Of a DNA stretch of 64,000 nt, positions 46,255-57,424 are shown one piece after another. The notes beneath the pieces are model-generated. The model was not told where the DNA came from. It did no database searches and worked only from the letters and a program-made list of their open reading frames with translations. The translations under genes and the position numbers were made by a program. The stretch comes from Gonatopus flavifemur (lineage: Eukaryota; Arthropoda; Insecta; Hymenoptera; Dryinidae), in assembly GCA_018340375.1 (NCBI GenBank), contig JAFFJZ010000069.1:62001-126000 (forward strand), written 5' to 3'. Position 1 is the stretch's first letter. Each line of letters opens with the position of its first letter.

Positions 46255-49200
46255 AAAAATAGGTTTTTGGAATGTGTCAGGGTTGGTAGGTAAACAAGAG
46301 GATTTTTGGGAGAGGATAGAAGGGTGAGACGTAGTGGGTTTGGTGAAGACATGGGTGAAGGAGAAGAATTGGGATAGAGTGAGGAGACAACTGCCAAAAG
46401 GATATATATGGAGGAAACAATGGGCGGAGGGGGAACATAGGAGAGGAAAGAGCGAGTGGAGGAGTCATGATGGGAATTAGGAAGGAGTTAAAGTTAGGAG
46501 AGGAGAGAAACAGGAGAGAAGAAACGAAGGGTTTAATGATGGAAGATATATATATGAGGAATGAGAGATGGAGGGTGGCGACGATATACTTGAATGGAAA
46601 TATGGAAGAGATGATGGAGGAGTTGAGTAAGGGTGTAGGGGAATCGGGGAAAAATGAGAGGATTGTGATAGGGGGGGGGGACTCTAATGCAAGGACGGGA
46701 GAGCTGGGGGGTTTCACTTGGGAAGGAGTTGGAGGGCATAGGGGAGGTAGGAGGAGTAAAGATGAGGAAGTAAACAAGGAAGGGAGAATCTTGCCAAAGA
46801 CCATAGAAGAAGAGGGTTGGGGAATTTGAAATGGTGTGGTGTGGGGGGATGAGGAAGGGGTCCTTACGTATATAGGGGTGAGAGGGCAAACAACGATAAA
46901 TTACGTGATAGGAGATGGAAGAACATGGGAGGATTGTAAGATGGTGAAGGTGGAGGAGTGTGAGGAATCGGATCATATGCCAGTCGTGCTGGGATTAGAG
47001 GGGCAGGGGGTGAAAAGAGAAAAGGATAGAGGGTGGGTTGAGAAATGCGATTGGTCGGAGGAGGGTATAGAGGAATACAGGGGGGAAATTGGAGAATGGG
47101 AGGGAGAAGGAGCTGAGGGTGAAGGTCTAGGGAGGAAAATGATGGAGATAGTAGAAAAGGCAACGAGTAAGAAGAGAAGAAGGTTGGGAAAGGGAGCTAG
47201 GGAAGATAATTGGTGGGATAAAAGTTGTAGAGCAAAGAAAAGAGAGGTGAGGAGGAAGATAAGAGATTGGAAGAAGGGTAAGGGTATGATTGAGGAAGTA
47301 CTAGAAGCAAAGGAAAGTTTTCAAGAAATATGTGGAGAGAGGAAAAAGAGACAGAGAGAACAAATGGTGGAGGAGATCAGGGGGGTGAAAGATCAGAGGC
47401 AAGTGTGGAAATGGGTGAACAGAGAGAGGAAGAGGGAAGAGATGAATGAGGACATAGGAATAGGGGAATGGAAAGGGTATTTTATGATGTTACTAGGGGG
47501 GGGGGGTGGAAAGGAGGGTGGTAGCAGGGAACGGGGGCGGAGCGATAGAGGGATACGCACGAATAGAAGGGAGAGAATTCTCGGAAGTGTGGCGGGGGTT
47601 GAAGAAAGGAAAGGCGGCAGGAAAAGATGGGATACAGAATAAGTGTTGAATATATGGGGGGAGCCAGGTGAGACGAGGAGTAAAACAGGTGGTGAAGGAT
47701 ATTAAGGAAAGCGGAAGGATACCGGGGGAATGGAGAGAGGGGATTATAGTGCCGATAGTGGAAAAAGGAGAGGGGAAATAAGTGGGGGAGTATAGAGGAA
47801 TGACGCTGATGCCGACGATGTATAAAATTTATACGACATTGTTGACCAAGAGGCTGGGAAAAGAGGTGGAGGAAAAGGGAATGTTGGCCGGTAACCAAAC
47901 GGGATTTAGAGGAGGTATGGGAACAATAGACAACATATACGCGTTGAATTATCTGATATAGAGGGAGATAGAGAAGAAAGGGAAATTAGCAGCAGTTTCC
48001 ATAGGTTTAAAGGCAGCGTTCGGTTCAGTAGATAGAGTTCTGTGGAAATCGATTAATAAAAGGGGGATAGATGAAGGGCTTGTGGATAGGATAAGAGAAA
48101 TATACAGGGAGACGGAGTTGAGGATAAGGGTAGGAGAAAAATATTAGGAAGAATTCTGGTTAGCAAAAGGAATTGGGCAAGGGTGGCCCCTAAGTCCGAT
48201 ACCTCTCAATATATTGATAGCGGACTTGAAGTAGAGAATGGCGAAGAGTGGAATAGGGAGGGTGATTGTAGATGGGAGAAAAATTTGGACATTGAGTTAT
48301 GCGGATGATGTGATAGTTCTGATGAGAGGAGAAGACCTTCAGCGGGTTATAGAGGAGCTGAGGAGATATTTCAGAATCAAGAGGTTAGAGGTAAATGTGG
48401 GAAAAACGAAGGTTATGAGATTTGGGAAAGGAGGGGGGAAAAGGAAGACAAAAAGTGGGAATGGTGGAAGAGGAGATAGAAGAAGTGAAGGAATTCAGAT
48501 ACCTGGGTTATATTTCCGGAAAAAATGGAAGGCAAAAGTCGCAGGTGAAGGATAGGGTGAGGAAAGCGGGAGAAGTGATGAGAGTGATATGGGGAATTGG
48601 GGAGAGATTATTCAAAAGGGATTGGAAAAGGAGGATATGGTTATGGGATAGACTGGTTGGAAGTGTTGTGGAGTATGGAGCGGAAATATGGGGATGGAAA
48701 GAAACAGAGGAGGTGGAAAGGTTACAGGAGAGATACATGAGGTGATTGTTGAGGTTAGAAAGAGGGACACCGCGATACATGATAAGGGAAGAATTGAAGA
48801 GAGACAAGATGAGGATAAGGCTGAGGAAAAGGGCGGTAGAATTTGAAAGGAAATTGAGGGGGAAGGGCGGGAGAGGTGGCGGAAAGATGTTGGAAGGGCG
48901 TGATGAAGGAAGAAGGAGGGTCGAGGTGGGAAAAAGAGAGGAGAGAATGTTTGGAAGGATGGAATCTAGTAGATGAGGTGACAGGGGAGATGAGGGAAGG
49001 GGGAGGGGGAGATAACGGATGGATAGGAAGGGACAGGGAAGAGCAAGAGATAGAGAGAGGGGAAAGAATAATGAGATCGAGATATAATAGGTGGTATAAA
49101 GAGGTGATGGTAGAGGGGTCGCCAAAGTATCTGAAAGAGGGCGGGAGAACGGGGAGAGGGAGGAGGATAGCGAGGTTTAGGCTAGGGAATGAAATGAGAG

Positions 49201-49529
49201 GAGGAAAATATTGGGAAAAGAATGAGGAGAAGAAGAAGTGCAGGATATGTGGGCTGGGGGAGGAAACGTGGGAACACGTTTTGAGAGTATGTATGAAAGG
49301 TGATAAGAGGCAGATGAGGGAAATGATTGGGGAGATTTTGGGAGAGGAGGGGAATGGAGAGGGTTGGATGTGTAGGCTGGAGAAAAAAAGGAGAGAAGGT
49401 TACGGGGGGGGGAGGGGAATGCGTATGATGGATGGACAGATGAATGAAGTATGGAGCGTTCTCTCTCTCTCTATCGAGTATGTGTGTGAAGCGAGGAAGC
49501 GTGGAAGCAAGAAATGTCTGAATGTGTGA
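46255..49529 (+). pseudogene. LINE-P ORF2: endonuclease, reverse transcriptase, CCHC
   Basis: The endonuclease starts IGFWNVSGLVGKQEDFW (about 46258). It continues VVGLVKTWVKEKNWDRV, IVIGGGDSNARTGELGGF and EESDHMPVVLGLEG (about 46957). RT blocks are YRGMTLMPTMYKIYTTLL, GNQTGFRGGMGTIDNIYAL, AVSIGLKAAFGSVDRVLW, GIGQGWPLSP and LSYADDVIVLMRG (YADD box at 48298-48309). The C-terminal zinc knuckle is CRICGLGEETWEHVLRVC (about 49240-49293). At least six stops or shifts interrupt the frame. The clade was not assigned. Confidence 0.85.
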
Positions 49530-49609
49530 AGAGTAAAAATAAGTGAGAGATAGGTTAAGTGGTAGGCTAAGGTAGTTTTAAGAAGATATGTAAAGAGTGT
49601 ATATAGAGG

Positions 49610-49638
49610 CGCCTGCAAGCATTGTAAGCAGGCGCCGG
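49610..49638 (+). promoter_or_regulatory. 3'-terminal hairpin of LINE-P, long copy
   Basis: A 9-bp perfect stem GGCGCCTGC / GCAGGCGCC encloses an 11-nt loop, the same as at 19692-19720. It is followed by AAATAAATAAATA and TACA repeats. Confidence 0.75.
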
Positions 49639-49668
49639 AAATAAATAAATATACATACATACATACTC

Positions 49669-50403
49669 AAAAGAACAGCGGGAAATAAGAAAGTCTCTCC
49701 GTCAATCACAAAATGAATTGAAGCAATTGGCAAATTCTCACTGGTAGAAGGTGATTCATTATTTCTTCATGGTGTCTCATATGATGCAGTAAACATTGAG
49801 CAAAAAATGAAAAGCATGCAATCAGTCAGAGAAAAAAATTAGAATCATGGTAATATGAGTTCTGATAGTGATGTCTCTTGTATATCCAACGCTTCGAATG
49901 TAAGTGAGAAAACAGGAAGGCCAAAAGGCCCAGTCTCCATGAATGTGCGTAAATATAAAAAGACACACGGCAAAATAGACACAGATCAATTTCTACTGCC
50001 GTTTACTATTCGCAAAACAACGCCAAATGAAAACAAAACTCACTCACAAAGTAGTGAACAGCAATCATGGAACAGACATAATTCCCAATTAAATATTTTG
50101 TTTTGGAATGTACGCGGGTTCTCAAACATCTCTGATCTCAACTACATTTCTACAACTGCTGATATACGATGTATTAATGGAACCTGGTTGGTTCGTGCCC
50201 CTTCTCCTCTACCCATGGAACTTCGGAACTGTCAGACGATTTTTCAGCCTGCAGTGAAGACCGCGGATGTGGGGAGAGCTAGTGGTGGTCTCGTAATGTT
50301 ATATGACCAATTTCAGTTCTCGGTTGATACTTTATTCGTATCGAACGAATACATAATCGTTAGAATTGATTTCAAATACTTTTCCTTCATCTTAGGTACA
50401 ATA
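49669..50403 (+). pseudogene. LINE X: end of ORF1 and start of ORF2 endonuclease
   Basis: SKEQREIRKSLRQSQNELKQL and GDSLFLHGVSYDAV complete ORF1, which stops at about 49842. ORF2 opens at 49855 (MSSDSDVSCISNASN) with a Ser-rich leader, then QLNILFWNVRGFSNISDLNYI (first endonuclease strand), ASGGLVMLYDQFQFSVDTLF and YFSFILGTI. It is cut at TA 50402-50403 by the M3 element and resumes at 52436. Confidence 0.82.
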
Positions 50404-52435
50404 CAGGGTGGGGCGTTTAAAGTGTCGCGGGCGTTTTTTCCAAAAATAAAATGAGATACGAGAAAATTTTTCGGACAAAAATTGTAGGGTATTGAGGGGG
50501 ACATCCGATGGTGGCCTTGGCTTTGACCTTAAATCTCATCTTCAAGGGCATTCTGAGGTCAACTCTTGTTTTTCAAATAGCATCTCATATTTTTTACTGC
50601 AGATTTGGATTCTAGGTCAAAAACCAAGAAACTTTTGTCTGAACCATTTTCCTGAAATCCGCAAAGATGGCGCTCTAATCGATATTGTTCCATACTGAAT
50701 CTGACATTAGAATAACTCGAAAACGAAGGGTCTTGGAGGAGAATGTTTCGGACAAAAGTTGTCTGATTCCAAGGGGGACCCCTTGAACTGAAACGGAGGT
50801 GATGGGGTATAACAGACAAAACACAACACATTTCAATCGTCTACATCACTTGGATAATTTTAATGCAGTAGATGCTCAAAATGATGGCCTTCGACTTCAA
50901 TACACATTTCAAAACGTTTTACAAGAGATTGCTGAACTCGTGCTAAAATATCTTCATTGATGCTCGCGCATGCATTGATGATTCGTTGACGCATATTCTC
51001 AGGTGTAGTCGGTGCTTGTTGATAAACTGTATCTTTTATGTATCCCCATAAAAAAAAATCTGGAGAAGTAAGATCCGGAGAACGGGCAGGCCAATGAACT
51101 GGTCCACGACGTCCTATCCATCGTCCAGGATAATCTCTGTCCAATATTTCTCGAGCTGTGACTGCATAATGGGATGGACAACCATCGTGTTGATACCACA
51201 TATTCAATCGTTCCTGAATAGGTATGTCTTCAAGTAATGTTGGAAGTACTTGATCTAAGAAATGTCTGTACTTCTCTCCATTTAGCGTATCTGCAATGAA
51301 GTACGGTCCAATTACTCGAGATCGAAAAATACCACACCAAACATTCACAGCCCATTGTCTTTGATGCTCTACTTGACGTAACCATCTTGGATTTTCTGTC
51401 GCCCAGTAATGCATGTTATGTCGATTTACTTGACCATGATTGGTGAACGTCGACTCATCAGAAAATAATATGTTGATGAAGTTGTTATTGTGCATTTGCG
51501 CTAGACCCCATCGACAAAACTGTACACGATTTTCGAAATCATCACCGTGAAGGTCTTGATGCAAACAAATGTGATACAGATGGAATTTGTGACGTTTCAG
51601 TATTCGAAGAACACTTCTTCGAGAAATTCCCGAATGGAGTTCAATTTCACGAGAGCTCACGTGTGGATTATTGGCTACTGCAGCTAGTACATTAACTTCC
51701 GCATTTTCTCCGCTAACAGTTCTCATTCGATGTCGTTTTTCCCTTGTAACACTTCCCGTTTCTGAGAATAATTTTGTAATGCGTTGAAAATACCTAATGG
51801 ATGGCGTTGTTCTTTCAGGAAATCGTTCTGCATACAAGTCATATGCTTGTCTGGGGTTCTTATGCACTTCACCGTAAATGTAGATCATATCGATCTTTTC
51901 AGAAACCGTGTATCGGATATCCATGATTTCCAATTTGTCATAAACCAAGTAATAATCAAATGTAACTGACAAACTGACTTTCAAAATCGTGAATTTTCAC
52001 TGAACCCCGTCGTTTGTTTACATCGCGTGAGCTCTGAATGGTGGTAATGTAGACGATTGAAATGTGTTGTGTATTGACAACTTTTGTACGGAACATTCTT
52101 TTGCAAGACCCTTCGTTTTCGAGTTATTCGAATGTCAGATTCAAAATGGAACAATGTCGATTAGAGCGCCATTTTTGCAGATTTCAGGAAAATGGTTCAG
52201 ACAAAAGTTTCTTGGTTTTTGACCTAGAATCCAAATCTGCAGTAAAAAATATGAGATGCTTCTTAAAAAACAAGAGTTGATCTCAGAATGCCCTTGAAGA
52301 TGAAATTTGAGGTCAAAGCCAAGGCCACCATCGGATGTCCCCCTCGGTACCCTACAACTTTTGTCCGAAAAATTTTCTCGTATCTCACTTTATTTTTGGA
52401 AAAAACGCCCGCGACACTTTAAATGCCCCACCCTG
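50404..52435 (-). mobile_element. DD41D-type element M3, apparently complete
   Basis: Inverted arms of about 390-440 bp begin CAGGGTGGGGCGTTTAAAGT and CAGGGTGGGGCATTTAAAGT, flanked by TA. Removing it rejoins the LINE X codons for GTIYTSPRSD, so the target site is exact. The arms are non-coding and the transposase fills the space between them. It is the only one of the three related elements here without an internal dimer structure. Confidence 0.93.
50860..51924 (-). CDS. DD41D transposase of M3, apparently intact
   Basis: A 354-residue frame starts MDIRYTVSEKIDMIYIYGE; this Met aligns with the starts of the M1 and M2 proteins, and an upstream ATG at 51984 would add 20 residues. An N-terminal helix-turn-helix (about 1-55, DUF4817-like) is followed by a second one, SSREIELHSGISRRSVLRIL (about 90-109). 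Catalytic residues are D156 in FSDESTFTNHG, D247 in YQHDGCPSHYA and D289 in SPDLTSPDFFLWG. There are 41 residues between the last two, hence DD41D. The C-terminus reads FEMCIEVEGHHFEHLLH. No stop, shift or missing motif is visible. Confidence 0.93.
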   Translation of the reverse strand: MDIRYTVSEKIDMIYIYGEVHKNPRQAYDLYAERFPERTTPSIRYFQRITKLFSETGSVTREKRHRMRTVSGENAEVNVLAAVANNPHVSSREIELHSGISRRSVLRILKRHKFHLYHICLHQDLHGDDFENRVQFCRWGLAQMHNNNFINILFSDESTFTNHGQVNRHNMHYWATENPRWLRQVEHQRQWAVNVWCGIFRSRVIGPYFIADTLNGEKYRHFLDQVLPTLLEDIPIQERLNMWYQHDGCPSHYAVTAREILDRDYPGRWIGRRGPVHWPARSPDLTSPDFFLWGYIKDTVYQQAPTTPENMRQRIINACASINEDILARVQQSLVKRFEMCIEVEGHHFEHLLH

Positions 52436-52692
52436 TATATACTAGCCCGAGGTCTGACTTTGATAATTTTATAATGGAGATGAGTGATATTTTATACATC
52501 TCCGATAAGTATAAAAATATTGTAATTATTATAGGGGATGACTTCAATGCAAGAGTTGCCAATTTGAATCAACTCGATGAAACTATTTGCTTTGACCATC
52601 CCACCATTTTTGTTGATAGATGCTCTCTGGACCTTGAGGTGAACAGTAGAGGTAATGAAGTAGTGAATATGATAGAAAATTCTTCTCCTTGA
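52436..52692 (+). pseudogene. LINE X endonuclease, right part
   Basis: YTSPRSDFDNFIMEMSDIL, IVIIIGDDFNARVANLNQLD (the catalytic-type G-D-F-N-A motif) and RCSLDLEVNSRGNEVVNMIE continue the ORF2 endonuclease. It stops where a mariner fragment joins at about 52693. No reverse transcriptase of X is present in the window. Confidence 0.82.
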
Positions 52693-53085
52693 ACCGAAAG
52701 AGCAAATTCATGCAAATGGCAACTCTTTGTCTTTTATTTTCTTCCGTCAGTTTATGGGGAACCCATTTTCCTCCCTTCTGTATCTTTCCCAATGCATGCA
52801 ATCGGAGTGAAATTGCTTGACGAGTAACTTTGAACTGTTCTGCCAGCTCTTCTTGAGTTCGACATGGATTTTCATTCAGTAAAACTCCAAGTTCTTCATC
52901 CTCAAATTTTTTGATTGCACCTGGACGTGGATCGTGCTCAAGACTGAAATTTTCATCACGAAATCTTGTAAACTACTTCTTCACTGTTGAATGGCTCACG
53001 AGATGTTGACCCAATGTCGTATCAATCAATTCCATAGCTTGAGCAGCATTTTTATTCATTTAAAAACAGGATAGAATGGAATGGC
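52693..53085 (-). pseudogene. mariner transposase N-terminal fragment
   Basis: On the minus strand MNKNAAQAMELIDTTLG is followed by a stop, then FTRFRDENFSLEHDPRPGAIKKFEDEEL, TQEELAEQFKVTRQAISLRL and HALGKIQKGGKWVPHKLTEENK. It ends at NLLFRFKEKN against LINE X. The catalytic domain is missing. It belongs near the 53429-54714 mariner in sequence (AISLRLKAMGKIQKVGKWVPHEL). Confidence 0.82.
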
Positions 53086-53428
53086 GTGAATGTTGCTTAT
53101 CGAAATCCATCTCATCAAATTGATAGACAGGAAATTACTACTTGAAAATGACTGATATGACTACTGCAATGTCCACCCCACATATATCCAAAATGGCGGA
53201 CGAATTGGATGCGTTCAAATATTTTGTTTCATGCAACCAGCTTGAAGCCGAGTTTCAACTTGCACACCTAATATCATTCGTCATCTTTTTTTTAATAGGA
53301 AGTATTAGCGGAGTATTTATTTCATGTGATACACATGCATTGGATCATTAATCCCCACATATTCTTATGTTATCAACGGGATTTCGTAACTGAATATCCA
53401 TAATTCATATGAATGTTCATCGTTTTTA

Positions 53429-54714
53429 CCAGGTGTGTAAGTATGAAACCGGAATTTGCCCATAGGTGGCGCTAAATGTCGATGCAGTTACCGACACATC
53501 ACGTCAGCGGTGTCTTGTTATTGTATTGATATCCGACAAAGATTTCCAACTCACAATAACACGAGTTTCATTCAGTAGCATTAATTTATTAGAGATAAAC
53601 ATGTCGAGTTTTGTGCCAACAAATTACGATTTGCGGACAGCACTACTTTTCTGTTTTCATCTGGAGAAAACCGCAGCCGAATCGCATCGAATGCTTGTGG
53701 TGGCGTTTGGTGAGCATGCTCTCGGTAAAACACAGTGTTTCGAGTGGTTCAAACGGTTCAAAAGTGGCGATTTCGACGTCAGGAACGAAGAACGTGGAAG
53801 ACCACCGAAAAAGTTTGAAGACGCTGACCTGCAAGTCTTGTTGGACGAAGACGACGCTGGAACACAACAACAACTGGCGGATCAGTTAAAGGTGACCCGA
53901 GAAGCCATCTCCCTTCGATTGAAAGCCATGGGAAAGATACAAAAGGTGGGGAAATGGGTGCCACATGAACTCAACGGGAGACAGCAGGGAAACCGCAAAA
54001 TATCATGCGAAATGCTGCTGGCCAGGTTCCAAAGGAAGTCATTTCTCCATCGAATTGTGACCGGCGATGAAAAGTGAATGTATTCCAAGAATCCTAAGCG
54101 CAAAAAGTCATGGGTTACTCCGGGTGAACCATCAACATCGACGGCAAAACCAAACCGCTACGGACGAAAGACAATACTGTGTGTTTGGTGGGATCAGAAG
54201 GGCGTAATCTACTACAAGCTGCTGAAACCTGGGGAAACTGTCAATACTCAACGCTACCGACAACAAATGATCGATTTGGATCGAGTTTTGCGTGAAAAAC
54301 GACCAGAATACCAACAAAGACAACACAAGGTGATTTTGCTGCATGACAATGCAACAGCACGGAAAGCAAAACAGGTCCAGGAAACGATAGAGTCCTTCCT
54401 CTGGGAGATTCTTCAGCACGCGCCTCACTCACCGGACCTTGCCCTATCCGATTACTACTTGTTTGCATCGATGGGACACGCACTTGCTGAGCAGCGCTTT
54501 ACTTCTTACGGAGATGTACGAAAATGGCTTGATAACTGGTTGGTCTCAGAAGAGCAACAGTTCTTTTGGCGCGGAATCCACAAATTGCCAGAAAGATGGA
54601 AAAAATGTATAGATAGCGACGGACAATACTTTGAATAAGTTACCTTGTATCATATCATTACAATAAACGTGTTTTTTCTGTACAGAAATTCCGGTTTCAT
54701 ACTTACACACCTGG
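53429..54714 (+). mobile_element. Mos1-like mariner M5, full length
   Basis: Perfect inverted ends CCAGGTGTGTAAGTATGAAA extend to at least 29 bp and are flanked by TA (53427-53428, 54715-54716). The length of 1286 bp equals that of Mos1-type mariners, whose ends also start CCAGGTG. Confidence 0.95.
53601..54638 (+). pseudogene. Mos1-like transposase with one premature stop
   Basis: From MSSFVPTNYDLRTALLFCFHLEKTAAESHR the frame spans 346 codons including the final stop, the same 345-residue length as Mos1. Catalytic Asp residues fall at 156 (TGDEK), 249 (LLHDNA) and 284 (LSDYYLF), the Mos1 positions. One TGA at 54075-54077 replaces the conserved Trp159 codon after GDEK. Part of the NARPH-like motif is changed to NATARK. 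WVPHEL and SWVTPGEP motifs are present. The start was chosen at the MSSFVP Met, not the upstream in-frame ATG at 53466. Confidence 0.95.
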
Positions 54715-55546
54715 TATTATGGGTTCAAATTCAATATTCCTGTGTGAATTACATGTCTATCACTCGAGCAAACATCAGACAGAAGTTGATGTCATAGAAC
54801 CGCTTGTTACTGTAAAAACTTTAGACTGAACTTTTTATTATCTTTGAATCATTCACTGTTCAACTCAACGCTGAACCGTTATATAAAATGCAGGGTTTGA
54901 AGTTCATATTGATGTAATCAATGCATCTTATATTCGGAATGTACATATTGATAGTCATCAATAGTCATTAATTAGTCATTAATCATAATATCCCGTATAT
55001 ATATACATTGTGATGAAGAATGATATAAGAAATGAACATGTATAACTTGAATTCCTGGTAGAAATTTGTCTGGGCGTCCCATTTACCATCCACGTGCTAG
55101 ATGGGACCCACGTGGGAGCAACTGGATAATACATTTCAGCCAATTTGACTTCAGTGCCCGAACATTTAGTTGGTTTATGTAGATTCTTCATCCGCCAGCT
55201 GATCGTACAGCAACATTGATAGTCGGAGGAATAAAACAGGAATCCCAAACGTTTCAATTTGTCATTCGGGATTATTTTATGGAAATAAATTCAAAAGCAA
55301 CGTTCTTGACTGAAGATCACATGTCAAAATACATTTTCACCTTATTCATAGGTGTGATTTGACAGAAAACACATGATTTCACATTTCTAATTACCGATTT
55401 GAACAACATTCTAGCAATTCCCTGGGACATCTGGATGGGCACAGGCTAGAAAGTGCGTTACAAAACTAGCTAGGAACCAACCTAACATCTGGGAAAACGA
55501 GCTAGGCCCCATCTAATTCCCAATCATAATTTCTAGTAGGGTTGTT

Positions 55547-55665
55547 ATATTGAAGGTTGCCAAAGTAGCTGATCTAGGTGATCCGGATCATTCTTCAACA
55601 TTTCTGATTGGTTGAAAAGTGATCCGGATCACCTGGATCAACTACTTTGGAAGCTTCCATCATAT
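55547..55665. mobile_element. 119-bp hairpin MITE with GTGATCCGGATCA core
   Basis: The arms, about 44 bp each, share CCAAAGTAG, TGATC and AGGTGATCCGGATCA in inverted order around a 30-bp loop. Confidence 0.75.
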
Positions 55666-55791
55666 CAAAGTTTACAAAAATTATTATAATAATAGGTATT
55701 ATATATATTTATTATAATAAGAGACAATATCACAGATATGAGAAGCGAGACTGTTTGGTTCATGTTCACGAAATAACTATAGGTACCAATT

Positions 55792-55894
55792 CATAGAGCG
55801 TCGAGCATCAATTGTCAATATTGAAAGAAAAGAAAGGTCACACAGTTCCTCTCTTTTCTTTTAATGTTGACGCTAAATACTCGACGCCTCTATG
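55792..55894. repeat. Hairpin repeat, GCGTCGAGC family, copy 1
   Basis: CATAGAGCGTCGAGC and AGAAAAGAAAGG pair with the inverted GAGTATTTAGCG / CGACGCCTCTATG arm. It is a more diverged relative of the hairpin at 61073-61195. Confidence 0.7.
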
Positions 55895-56259
55895 CTATCA
55901 CTGAACATGTGATATTTTTGTTTTAAAAAAAAATGATGGGAATATCTTTGGAAAATACTTGTATTTTGTAGTAGTATTTTATTCATGCGAACAATCTGTT
56001 ATTTTTTTCTGAATATTTTCTTATCCGTTGATGAGTCATGCCTATTATCGATAAGTTAATGGATTTAGTATCCAGACATGGAAAATATGATCTTTCTTGG
56101 TGATTTTCACTTTCAAAATACTATAGAGGATTTAATGTTCCATCGATTTCCATAAAACTTTCCCAAAACTTACTTCAATTACCATACATTATGACTACGA
56201 TTTTCAAATAACTCAATTGTGAAGTTGGGTTTTGTCCGCTTTTGTATGCCTCTCGGCCC

Positions 56260-56335
56260 ACTGCGCAGTTGCTTGAGTGATAGAGCTTTGGCGTCCGGTT
56301 TCGACGTCCCGCGTTCACATCTTGTGGAGGTGATT
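56260..56335 (+). other. tRNA-like head, possible SINE
   Basis: GTTGCTTGAGTGATAGAGC (A-box-like, about 56272) and GCGTTCACATC (B-box-like, about 56313) are spaced as in a tRNA-derived promoter. A T-run follows. The match is weak. Confidence 0.3.
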
Positions 56336-56345
56336 TTTTTTTCCA

Positions 56346-56470
56346 ACAATCATAAACATGTGCATGAAATTTAAAGAACTTGTTATTGAATTTTCAATCA
56401 TGATTTCTCTCGACAATCAAGAACATGTGCATGAAATTTGGAGAACTGGTTATTGGATTTTCAATACTAC
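56346..56470. repeat. Two-unit tandem repeat, 68-bp period
   Basis: Units at 56346 and 56414 share ACATGTGCATGAAATTT and ATTTTCAAT with few differences. They directly follow the tRNA-like head and may be a SINE tail. Confidence 0.75.
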
Positions 56471-57190
56471 TGTACATTATTTTTCATTTACGTGAGTGGA
56501 AATTGCTTCCAACAAACTCAAAATCTGACTCATGGGTTGTGAATGAATGACGTTAACAGTCTTGATTCAACATTTTTCAATTTCAGATCGGTTTCAACTT
56601 CGAATAACTTGAATGTACCCTCCACTGATACTGTATTCAATTGCGATCAATGATCATTTCATTATTATTTCCTGAACTTCATCGTCATTGATATGTCCAA
56701 AATCGTGGGCCGCTTTGAGCGTTGTGAACCCTTTTTAGCGCCAAGTTATCAGTCAAGTAATATGTAGTTTTCAGAATTCTTATCACGTATATTTATTCAT
56801 GGAATTAACTTTGTCAACTGTGTTCTCAGTTTGAATTTCACATAATTTGGGAATCATTTGTTGTGTATTTTATACTTATTTAACATTCAAGGATGAGACC
56901 AAGTCATTCCAAAGAAAGGAGAAAATAACTCCAGTCTAAAGTAAAATTTCGAAGAAATTGAGTTTTAAGAAATATTCAGGTTCAATTTTTCAACATGGAA
57001 AATCTTTGAAAATTCTTGTGGCAATTGTAATAACCTGCATAAAACTGAAAAATTAGTTATCACAGCATCAGAACAATATGTGCTTGTATAATTGATGATA
57101 TTCAATCACAATAATGTTGAAGCAACAAAGGTAGATAACATAAACATTAAAGCAGCCCTATCCCAAATGTCAGACAGATAATTTTCTGTC

Positions 57191-57385
57191 AGGATTTGGT
57201 CGGTTTTTGTCCTAGACATGATGATTTCCGACAGAACCAGACAAAATTTTGACCGGAATCCGTCAGGTTTTGTTTGGCTTCGTCTGGCATTCCAGTATAT
57301 GCAGGATTTGGTCGGTTTTTGTCCCAGGCATGATGATTTCCGACGGGACCAGACAGAATTTTGACCGGAGACTTCAAGGATCTGT
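57191..57385. repeat. Duplicated segment, 112-bp period
   Basis: AGGATTTGGTCGGTTTTTGT and GATGATTTCCGACRGRACC occur at 57191 and again at 57303, with TTTTGACCGGA following in both. Confidence 0.8.
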
Positions 57386-57424
57386 CGGACATTTTTAATA
57401 GGGAGTGCCAACCTCAAGAATACA

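Larger units (their letters stand above)
39598..49668 (+). mobile_element. LINE-P, long copy inserted in LINE X (itself interrupted)
   Basis: A purine-rich plus-strand LINE runs from about 39598 to the TACA tail at 49668. It splits LINE X between the codons for NDY and SKEQ. The sequence between about 39732 and 44427 belongs to a CR1-type LINE that inserted later, so LINE-P proper is about 5.3 kb. The 3' end has the GGCGCCTGC hairpin, AATAAA-like words and TACA repeats, as in the short copy at 18580-19763. The 5' boundary is approximate. Confidence 0.75.
54717..57100. other. Long AT-rich non-coding stretch
   Basis: No gene supported on either strand. It holds two hairpin elements, a tRNA-like head and a short tandem repeat, listed separately. 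Confidence 0.5.

Noticed and set aside
45589..49125. Pro/Ser/Leu-rich minus-strand ORFs across the long LINE-P copy
   Set aside because: Antisense shadows of the charged ORF1 and ORF2; no recognisable domain.
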